From a bacterium (GTDB taxonomy: Bacteria; Hinthialibacterota; Hinthialibacteria; OLB16): DNA of 64,000 nt. Below the pieces are notes generated by a model that made no database searches, was not told the DNA's origin, and saw only the letters and a list, made by a program, of their open reading frames with translations. The stretch covers positions 88,324 to 152,323 of the forward strand of contig JAJVIK010000023.1 of NCBI GenBank assembly GCA_022072055.1. The letters run 5' to 3'. Position 1 is the first letter of the stretch. Every line of letters starts with the position of its first letter. Shown piece by piece: positions 55,069 through 61,780 of the stretch. The translations under genes and the position numbers were made by a program.

Positions 55069-55896
55069 TCAGGACCGCAGGCCGCCGTTGATCCACTCGA
55101 TTGGGGCGGGATTCGTTCCCGGGACCACCGCGTACTGGGTGAAGTCAGTGACACCCACTGAGCGGAGAATCTCTTCGTCCAGGAGCGCCTTCCCGGTGAT
55201 CTCCAAGGGGGACCTGCAAACCAATTCCAGGGTGGCGTCCGCGACAATTGCGGGTTTACGCCACTGTTCGGGGGTCCCCACGCCGTAATTCCGCACCGCC
55301 GCCGTGTCAATCGCGGTCACCGGCCAGAGCGAGTTCACTCCGATGTTGTGCGCGCGAACCTCCTCGGCCAGCCCGAGCGAGAGCAGGGTCATCCCATACT
55401 TGGAGATGAAATAGGCCACAAACCCGGAAACCCCGGAGAGGTCGATGGGAGGGGACATGTTCACAATGTGACCCCATCGATTCTCAATCATCGAGGGGAG
55501 AACCGCCTGGCTCATCAGGAAGGCCGCCCGAGCGTTGACCTGCATCACCAGGTCGAAGCGCTTGAGGGGGGTCTCGATCACCGGTCGCCACCACAGCGCC
55601 CCGGCGTTGTTGATGAGGATATCCACCTTCCCGAAGCGCGACAGAACCGCCGAAACAGTCTGCTCAATCTGCTCGGCCTCGCGGATATCACAGGGGCACA
55701 CGAGGCACTCGGCCCCGAGCGCCTCGACCTCGGCGGCCACCTCACCGAGCGTCCCCGGCAGCTTCGGATTGGGGTGAAGGCTCTTCGCGGCCAGGGCGAC
55801 CTTGGCCCCCTCCCGCGCGAAGGCGAGCGCGATTTCCCTTCCGATCCCACGGCTGGCGCCGGTGATCAACGCAACACGATCCCGCAAACGGTTCAT
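55069..55896 (-). CDS. Short-chain dehydrogenase/reductase, HSDL2-like
   Basis: A 275-residue SDR. The cofactor motif is TGASRGIG at residues 12-19, followed by NAG in LINNAGAL, and the catalytic Tyr-Lys pair is YFISK with Ser in MSPPIDLS. The AAKSLHPNPKLPGTLGE block is typical of HSDL2-like proteins that reduce lipid or steroid-like substrates. The ATG at 55896 overlaps the stop of the glycosyltransferase upstream (ATGA), and GGGAGAG lies before it. The substrate is not evident. It converges on the sialidase-like gene. Confidence 0.9.
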   Translation of the reverse strand: MNRLRDRVALITGASRGIGREIALAFAREGAKVALAAKSLHPNPKLPGTLGEVAAEVEALGAECLVCPCDIREAEQIEQTVSAVLSRFGKVDILINNAGALWWRPVIETPLKRFDLVMQVNARAAFLMSQAVLPSMIENRWGHIVNMSPPIDLSGVSGFVAYFISKYGMTLLSLGLAEEVRAHNIGVNSLWPVTAIDTAAVRNYGVGTPEQWRKPAIVADATLELVCRSPLEITGKALLDEEILRSVGVTDFTQYAVVPGTNPAPIEWINGGLRS

Positions 55897-56987
55897 CTGG
55901 GTCTCTCCCTGGGGCCAAGTTCGCGAAACCACCCGGCAAGGGGTTTCGCCCACGCCTCGGTGGACAAGGTGGCTTCGAGCTCCTTGCGTCCCTTTGCTCC
56001 GAGTTCCGCGCGATGGTTACGGTCCGAGAGCAGGCGACGCAGCGCTGTTTCCCAATCTTCGAGGGTGGCCGCCAGATACCCGGTCTTGCCCTCTATCACC
56101 AGATCGCGATTCCCTCCGACCGGGGAGGCGACCACCGGCAGCCGACAGGCGTAGTACTGGAGTATCTTGTAGCCGCTCTTGCGGCGCGTCCATGGGTCAT
56201 CGGGGAGCGGCATGATCCCCACCCAGCCCCTTCGGATCTGCTCCGCTTCACGGTTCCGATCCCAGACTTCCACATCGATCCGGCAGTTCCCAAACGCCTC
56301 CAGGGAAAGGCCCGACACGCTGTCTGTGATGAGAAGCAAGCGGAGACCGTAAAAGGAGGAGGCCAGCCGGTTCAGGACTTGAGCGAGCGGTTCAAGGTAA
56401 TGGACATTGGAGGCGGTCCCGACCCACACCAGGGTGGGCGCGCGCTCTTCCCCCACCGCCTCAAGCGGATAGTGGCTGAGTGGGATGGTGCTGGGGAGAA
56501 GTCGCGCGTTCCTGCCCATCCGTTCGGCATCCGTAAGAAGCGTTTGGTTCCCGCATAGCACCAGGTCGGCGGCTTGGTGGATCTTGCGGACCTGCCGTTC
56601 ATCGGCAAACGCCCGCGCCCACCGTGGGACCTCAATCGGCGCCAAGTTCAGAACATCGTCATCGATGTCATACACCATCCGGCCCGAAAAGAGACGCCGG
56701 AGGGCCTCGAAGCCCCTCCACGGGAAAAGCGCGTATCCTTTCTGGACCCAGACCAGGTCATAGGCTCCCGCTCGAAGAAAGGAGCGGAATCTGCCCGACA
56801 ACTCCGCGAGGTGGTAGCGAACCCGTTCGCGGCGATCCCCCCGGTAGCACTTCTCGAAGACGCTGCGGGATAGGGGCGGGAAGGAATCGACCTCGATCCC
56901 CTCGGCGGCCAAATGGGGGATGAAGAAATCCACCCGAATCCGGCTGCTGAATTCGTTGGGATATAAGGGCAAGGCCAGGACCCGCAT
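55893..56987 (-). CDS. Glycosyltransferase, GT4/GT-B type
   Basis: A 364-residue enzyme with a GT-B layout. The N-terminal part starts RVLALPLYPNEFSSRIRVDFF and contains DLVWVQKGYALFPWRGFE and YDIDDDVLN; the C-terminal donor domain has LVWVGTASNVHYL and the family's GYKILQYYACRLPVVASPVGGNRDLV, with the EGKTGYLA end. It should add a sugar to an envelope glycan or lipid. It is the first gene of a minus-strand pair with the SDR, with a 214-base gap to the GreA fusion gene that is read the other way. Confidence 0.9.
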   Translation of the reverse strand: MRVLALPLYPNEFSSRIRVDFFIPHLAAEGIEVDSFPPLSRSVFEKCYRGDRRERVRYHLAELSGRFRSFLRAGAYDLVWVQKGYALFPWRGFEALRRLFSGRMVYDIDDDVLNLAPIEVPRWARAFADERQVRKIHQAADLVLCGNQTLLTDAERMGRNARLLPSTIPLSHYPLEAVGEERAPTLVWVGTASNVHYLEPLAQVLNRLASSFYGLRLLLITDSVSGLSLEAFGNCRIDVEVWDRNREAEQIRRGWVGIMPLPDDPWTRRKSGYKILQYYACRLPVVASPVGGNRDLVIEGKTGYLAATLEDWETALRRLLSDRNHRAELGAKGRKELEATLSTEAWAKPLAGWFRELGPRERPR

Positions 56988-57201
56988 CGGTTGTCATCAA
57001 GGCGCGAATTGGGTAGATTACCCTTCCCGCCATCCGGGTCCAAGCCATTGGCCAGGTCTTTGCCCGATCTCGGGCGCTCTCCACCAGGAGAGACGCCGGT
57101 GCGTCGCATTGCCGGTCAAATGGGGGGCTGGGCAAGCGGGGAATCCGGGCGAAACCTGTCTAGGTGGACCGGCCCCGGAGAGTTCTTGAGATTGGAAACC
57201 A

Positions 57202-59700
57202 ATGACACACTCACTGAAGGACGCCATCAACCTCCACCGTCAAAAGGCCGAATGGGAGGAGATGATCCCCCTGGCCCAAGAAATCCTCTCCAAAGACCCC
57301 GGTGACATCCCCGCCCTCCGAAGCCTCGCCGAGGCCTATGACCGAACTGATCAGACTGAGAAGACCATTGAAATCTGGAGGATCCTGGTGGACCGCCACC
57401 ACGAGATCACCCCCTTCGCGCGCCGTTTAGGACTCGCGCTGAAGGCCAAGGGGGATTCCGCCGCGCGCACCTATCTCGAGCAGGCGTTGACCGTGGCAAT
57501 TGACCGAAAGGTGATGAGCGAGGTGGAGGAGATTTGGCTGGAGTTGATGGAGCTCCCCACCCTCAGGCCGTCCTTCTTCCTGGACTATGCCGCGCGGCTC
57601 GCAGGTCGACGGGAAAAGCAGCGCGCCGGGGAGCTGCTCCTCATCTACGTGGAATCGGCCAGCCTGGAACCGACAGACCGCCTGGCCTGTTTCCGGGCCG
57701 TGGTGGATTACCTGCCGGACCGCCAGTCAGAATTCCGGGAGCCCCTGGTGGAAGCCTTCCGCGCCGTGTACTCCAACCGTCCTGATCTCTCCAAGCTCAT
57801 CGACCTTTCCAATATCACTTTCGCCGAGTCCCTTCCCGAGGCGGTCATTCAGCTCGACCGATACCTCAAGTTCGGCGAGGGCCAGTACTTCTACCACAAC
57901 GGTTGGGGGGCCGGGAAAATCCGGCGCATCGATCCGGGCCAGCAGCGTGTGTACATTGATTTCGCCAAGAAGAAGGAGCACATGCTGACCTTGGAGATGG
58001 CCGACAAGTCGCTGACCCCCATCCCAGCCGGCGACCTCCGCGCGATGTGGCTGGAGGATGAGGACAAGGTCCGCGAGCTGGCGCGCCAGAACCCCGTGGC
58101 CCTGGTCAAATCGGCCCTGATCTCGCTCGGCGGCAAGGCCAACGCCAAGGAGCTCAAGGACGCCTTGCTGAATTGCCCGATCTCCGAGGTGGATTGGCAG
58201 AAGTGGTGGACCGCCTTCAACAAGAAGATCAAGGATGATCACTTTGTCGAGGTGACCGGCGCTTCCTTAAAAACCTACACTTTGCGCGACGAACCGGAAG
58301 GCCCCGATGATGAGTATGCGCGCCGGTTCCGGGAATGCCGAACCCTGCGGGGGCGGCTCGACATCCTCGGCGACTATCGCGGCCACCTCGGAGACAGTTG
58401 CCGCCCCGACTTGCTCAACCAGATGGCCCATGACTTGGTGTCAAAAGCCTCCATCACCAAGTCCGACAGCGAGGCCGCCGAAACCGTGTTTGTCATCCAT
58501 GACCTGAGTTCCGCGTCGTCCGTCAAGCAGGAGCACTTGGACCAGATCCTCTTCCCCATCCTTCACTCCCTGGATCGCGCGGTCGGCGCGCTGGAGGGTC
58601 TGAAATCGGTTCAACTTCAATCCCGATTCTTCGCCCTCATGGAGGAGCACCTGAAGAACCAGTTGGCGGAGGCTTACGAGCGCTTGCTGTTTGACGGACC
58701 GGATTCGATCCGCGATCTGGTGGCCGAACATGTTGCCAAAACCCATGAAGAGGATGTCCTCCCAAGCCTGTTCCGAAAGGTCCGAGGCGTGTACCGTGAC
58801 GAACCGGGCCTGTTTGTGTGGTTCGCGCGCAGACTGCTGAACAGCCGCGAGTCCGCGGAGGCCGCGGGGATCACCCGGCCCACGTTGATCGAGCACCTGA
58901 TCGGCTTGCACGAAGTGTTGGGCTACCGTGTCCGGACCAGCAAGAAGGATAATTCCGCTCCCTTGCGCGCCAACATGGCGGATATCCGCCAAATCCTCAA
59001 GCGCTCCGGGTTTAAGCGCCTGCGCGAGATTCTGACCGAGACCGACGCCACCGAGGCGCGGCACCTCTGGAAGGCCGCCGACCACGCCGTGGGCATCGAG
59101 GACCGTCTCCGCAAGGAGATCACCGGCTACCTCCTCGCCCACTTCCCTGAAATCCAATCCGGCGGGGAAGAGTCGCGGTCCGCCGAGGCTTCTCCAACCC
59201 CGTCCCCTTCGCGTCTGCTCTGTCTCTTGGAGAGCTTGGAGGCCAAGCGCGAGCAGCTCAAGCGCCTCAAGGAGGTGGAAATTCCGCAAAACAGTCGGGA
59301 GATCGAATCGGCCCGCGCCCTTGGTGATCTGCGCGAAAACGCCGAGTATCACGCCGCCAAGGAGCGCCAAGGGGTTCTCCTCGCGTTGGTCGGGCAGCTG
59401 CAGGAGGAGATCGCGCGCGCGACGGCCATCCGTGAGGAGGACTTCGCCACGGATTCCGTCGGCTTCGGGTCACGTGTCCAGATTCGGTTTGGGGACAAGG
59501 AGAGAAGCGTGGCGATCCTCGGTCCTTGGGAATCGGATCCGGATGAGGATGTGCTGTCCTACGAAAGCCCTCTCGGGAAGACGCTATGGGGACATGGGGT
59601 CGGCGAAACCCTCGAGGCTCCGGCCCATGGCTCCATGGTCCCGGTGACCATTTTGGGGATTGAAGCGTATTCAGGCCATCCCGCCCTTGTTGGGCAATAA
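57202..59700 (+). CDS. GreA-type transcript cleavage factor with long TPR-containing N-terminal extension
   Basis: An 832-residue protein. The last 160 residues are a full GreA/GreB factor: a coiled coil, the acidic tip GDLRENAEYHAAKE near residue 707 with Asp and Glu that stimulate RNA polymerase's cleavage of backtracked RNA, and a C-terminal FKBP-like domain ending near the stop. The first 100 residues have TPR-like helices (LRSLAEAYDRTDQTEKTIEIWRILVD). A middle region around residue 225 reads YFYHNGWGAGKIRRIDPGQQRVYIDF, a beta-barrel that resembles RNA polymerase-binding or CarD-like modules. Much longer Gre proteins are known in chlamydiae and Borrelia. It may be a special elongation factor of this lineage. 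Confidence 0.93.
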   Translation: MTHSLKDAINLHRQKAEWEEMIPLAQEILSKDPGDIPALRSLAEAYDRTDQTEKTIEIWRILVDRHHEITPFARRLGLALKAKGDSAARTYLEQALTVAIDRKVMSEVEEIWLELMELPTLRPSFFLDYAARLAGRREKQRAGELLLIYVESASLEPTDRLACFRAVVDYLPDRQSEFREPLVEAFRAVYSNRPDLSKLIDLSNITFAESLPEAVIQLDRYLKFGEGQYFYHNGWGAGKIRRIDPGQQRVYIDFAKKKEHMLTLEMADKSLTPIPAGDLRAMWLEDEDKVRELARQNPVALVKSALISLGGKANAKELKDALLNCPISEVDWQKWWTAFNKKIKDDHFVEVTGASLKTYTLRDEPEGPDDEYARRFRECRTLRGRLDILGDYRGHLGDSCRPDLLNQMAHDLVSKASITKSDSEAAETVFVIHDLSSASSVKQEHLDQILFPILHSLDRAVGALEGLKSVQLQSRFFALMEEHLKNQLAEAYERLLFDGPDSIRDLVAEHVAKTHEEDVLPSLFRKVRGVYRDEPGLFVWFARRLLNSRESAEAAGITRPTLIEHLIGLHEVLGYRVRTSKKDNSAPLRANMADIRQILKRSGFKRLREILTETDATEARHLWKAADHAVGIEDRLRKEITGYLLAHFPEIQSGGEESRSAEASPTPSPSRLLCLLESLEAKREQLKRLKEVEIPQNSREIESARALGDLRENAEYHAAKERQGVLLALVGQLQEEIARATAIREEDFATDSVGFGSRVQIRFGDKERSVAILGPWESDPDEDVLSYESPLGKTLWGHGVGETLEAPAHGSMVPVTILGIEAYSGHPALVGQ

Positions 59701-59713
59701 GGGCGCGTTTCGC

Positions 59714-60217
59714 CTACTCGCGCGTGAGACCGCGGATTTGCTCTTCACGATCCGGGTAGAGCCGAATCAGCTCGGCGGCCTTTCCGCGCTCGTAATCCGC
59801 GAACTCGAATCCCGGGGCCATGGTGGTTCCGAGGAGGGCAAACTCCCCTCCGGGCGCGACTCGGGACCCGAACCAAGTCCCCATGTGTACCACCAGCTGC
59901 GGGAACTCACCCGAAGCGAAATCGGGTCCAAGCCTACTCGTTTCCGAGGTCCCATCCGGATGGAGGAGCAGCATTTCCACCGGATCTCCAAGGTAGAAAT
60001 GGAAAATCTCATCGGTTGGGAGCCGATGCAGCTCCGAAAAACCGGCCCGGGTGAGGAGGTAGTAAATCGCGGTGCCGAAGGCGCGCGAGCTGGGGTAGCG
60101 CTTGGGTAGCGCGGCATCGAGGATCCGCTCAGTGGAGCGGTAAGTCTCCCGATAGTACCCCCCCTCCTCAGGGTGCGGGACCAGCCCCAGTTTCCGGATG
60201 ATCTCCTCGGCGGTCAC
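59714..60217 (-). CDS. Cupin-fold DUF985 protein
   Basis: A 167-residue cupin. I place the start at the GTG at 60217, which has GAGAGG upstream and gives the family's usual TAEEIIRKLGLVPHPEEGGYYRETY. Further motifs are AIYYLLTRAGFSELHRLPTDEIFHFYLGDPVEML with metal-binding histidines, and GTTMAPGFEFADYERG. The function of this family is not established. Its 3' end converges with the GreA fusion gene (13 bases), and a terminator for the gene behind it lies just upstream. Confidence 0.88.
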   Translation of the reverse strand: MTAEEIIRKLGLVPHPEEGGYYRETYRSTERILDAALPKRYPSSRAFGTAIYYLLTRAGFSELHRLPTDEIFHFYLGDPVEMLLLHPDGTSETSRLGPDFASGEFPQLVVHMGTWFGSRVAPGGEFALLGTTMAPGFEFADYERGKAAELIRLYPDREEQIRGLTRE

Positions 60218-60240
60218 GGGGTTTCCTCTCCCCGGAAATG

Positions 60241-60270
60241 AAAAGAGCCAGGGATGCTTCCATCCCTGGC
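60241..60270 (-). terminator. Intrinsic terminator of the small secreted protein gene
   Basis: Read on the minus strand, GCCAGGGATG-GAAG-CATCCCTGGC is a perfect ten-base stem followed by TCTTTTC. It lies about 30 bases after the stop of the gene ending at 60299 and would separate it from the DUF985 gene. Confidence 0.85.
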
Positions 60271-60298
60271 CCTTGATTCCGGTCATTTTCTGGTTGGA

Positions 60299-60832
60299 TT
60301 ACTTCTCTTTACTTGAGAGAATGTCTTGAAGCAGGAGCTGGACCTTGATCTTCTCGCGCCTTGTTGGCTTGCGCTGCTCCTCATCGATGCCGCCCGCCAC
60401 ACGAACCGATTGGAGCTGCTCCAGCCGCGTCAGGCGCTCCTGCTGGGATGCAAGGTGAAGCGCGGGGGACTCCTCAACATCCTTTTCCAGGTGATCCGCC
60501 GTACTCACTTTCGGCGCGCTCTCGGCGGCAGGCCGGAGCATGTCTTTCTCATCTCGCCCGATGATTCTCCCGATCATGTGAACCGGCGCGCCAAACATCT
60601 TCTTGCCGAGCTTGAAGGCGCTGCCCATGGTTTCGCCGAGGAAGCCAATCACTCCCGCGCCGCTCTCCGCCTCTGGAGCGGGGGTGGCGGCCGGCACGGC
60701 AAGCTCGGGGGGCGCCTGGACATTCAGCTTGAGTTCAATGTCCTCTTGGAAGGCAGGCTCTCCGGTCACCTCCGCGAGGACCGGACTTGCGGCCAGAAAG
60801 AGAGTCAATATGAGTAGAGCAAGCATTTTCAT
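60299..60832 (-). CDS. Small secreted hypothetical protein
   Basis: A 177-residue protein with a signal peptide (MLALLILTLFLAASPVLA). The mature part is rich in Pro, Ala and Glu near residues 38-60 and is highly charged near the end (EEQRKPTRREKIKVQLLLQD), so it is probably mostly helical or disordered. No family is recognised. The ATG at 60832 has AAACGGGAATG context with a start two codons later possible. It has its own terminator and is divergent from rpsO. Confidence 0.7.
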   Translation of the reverse strand: MKMLALLILTLFLAASPVLAEVTGEPAFQEDIELKLNVQAPPELAVPAATPAPEAESGAGVIGFLGETMGSAFKLGKKMFGAPVHMIGRIIGRDEKDMLRPAAESAPKVSTADHLEKDVEESPALHLASQQERLTRLEQLQSVRVAGGIDEEQRKPTRREKIKVQLLLQDILSSKEK

Positions 60833-61048
60833 TCCCGTTTCACTCCCAGCTCCGACGTCGTTCCGAAACTATCCTTGAGCAAGACCGAAGCGACGCCTCC
60901 AGAATTCCCAGTAAGAGTATTTCATGTCGAGACACACCTTGTCAATCAGTCTTATCGGCCTGGGACCGATTTTTTTTAGGCCAACCTCCCTAACCTCAAG
61001 CTTCGAGGCCGGATCAGTTCCATCCCCGGCGCCCATTCACGCGGGGTC

Positions 61049-61076
61049 TTGACGTTCCAAAATCTTATGGGATGAT
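61049..61076 (+). promoter_or_regulatory. Putative promoter and strong ribosome site of rpsO
   Basis: TTGACG (61049-61054) and GATGAT (61071-61076), 16 bases apart, lie before rpsO. Just downstream AAGGAGGTGA (61102-61111) is a full anti-16S match ending seven bases before the TTG start, which compensates for the rare start codon. The 285-base gap from 60833 to 61117 otherwise holds a T8 tract near 60970 and no gene I can see. Confidence 0.55.
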
Positions 61077-61117
61077 GCCTGCCAAGCATAGCCCTTTGAG
61101 AAAGGAGGTGAAGAGGT

Positions 61118-61387
61118 TTGAGTATCACGGATGGCCGCAAGGTGGAAGTCATCAAGGAATTTCGAGTGCACGAGAAGGACACCGGTTCCGCGGAGGTGCA
61201 GATTGCGATTCTGTCCGAGCGGATCAAGAACCTGACCGAGCACTTTAAGATTCATAAGAAGGACCACCATTCACGCCGTGGACTCCTGATGCTGGTCGGC
61301 CAGCGCCGTCGGCTTTTGGGGTACCTGCGGGACAAGAATCTCGCCCGTTACCGGGAGATTACAGAGAAACTGGGGCTTCGCCACTAA
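61118..61387 (+). CDS. rpsO: 30S ribosomal protein S15
   Basis: An 89-residue protein that binds 16S rRNA early in small-subunit assembly. The helical motifs [20 protein letters not shown] and [24 protein letters not shown] are fully conserved. It starts with TTG after a full AAGGAGGTGA ribosome site. The order rpsO then pnp is conserved in many bacteria. S15 often represses its own translation; here the leader is too short to judge. Confidence 0.98.
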   Translation: MSITDGRKVEVIKEFRVHEKDTGSAEVQIAILSERIKNLTEHFKIHKKDHHSRRGLLMLVGQRRRLLGYLRDKNLARYREITEKLGLRH

Positions 61388-61780
61388 GGTGGTGGCAAGC
61401 CCCCCGAGGGAGTCGTTGATTTTGGAGTAAGGGAAAGATTCCGCATACCCCGCTTGGCGGGGTGGCGGTTTTAGGGGGAAACGGGGAAGAAAAGAAGTAG
61501 GACAAATACCTTCCATCGCCTCATCCGATGTGGAGCGGGACGATGCAGGGTGAGTGTCCTACCAAATTCTTCCCAGAAGCGATCCCAGCCCCCCGTGGGG
61601 CTTCTTAAATCCTTCCTGTTTCCCTCTTGCCCTAACCTTTGAAAAGCCATCCCAGCAGCATGGCCGTGGTCTCCTCAAAATGGGGCCTATGAACCCCTCG
61701 CGAAGGGGCTCACAGTCTCCGTTGCGAAGTGGAGGCTCCGGTCGATGTTTCCTGCCGGGATGGCGGACTGAGTTGCACTG
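61388..61780 (+). other. rpsO-pnp intergenic region with hairpins
   Basis: This 393-base stretch has no gene I can support; small frames in it lack ribosome sites or resemblance to proteins. It contains an ACCCCGC-TTG-GCGGGGT hairpin at 61447-61463 followed by GGCGGTTTTA, like an attenuator or terminator after rpsO, and CCCCT-CGCGA-AGGGG at 61694-61708 nearer pnp. In enterobacteria this interval carries an RNase III hairpin by which PNPase controls its own message, so a similar leader is plausible here. Confidence 0.5.
61447..61474 (+). terminator. Probable partial terminator between rpsO and pnp
   Basis: A perfect seven-base stem ACCCCGC/GCGGGGT with a TTG loop is followed after four bases by GGTTTTA. 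It could partly end rpsO transcripts, allowing separate control of pnp. Confidence 0.5.
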
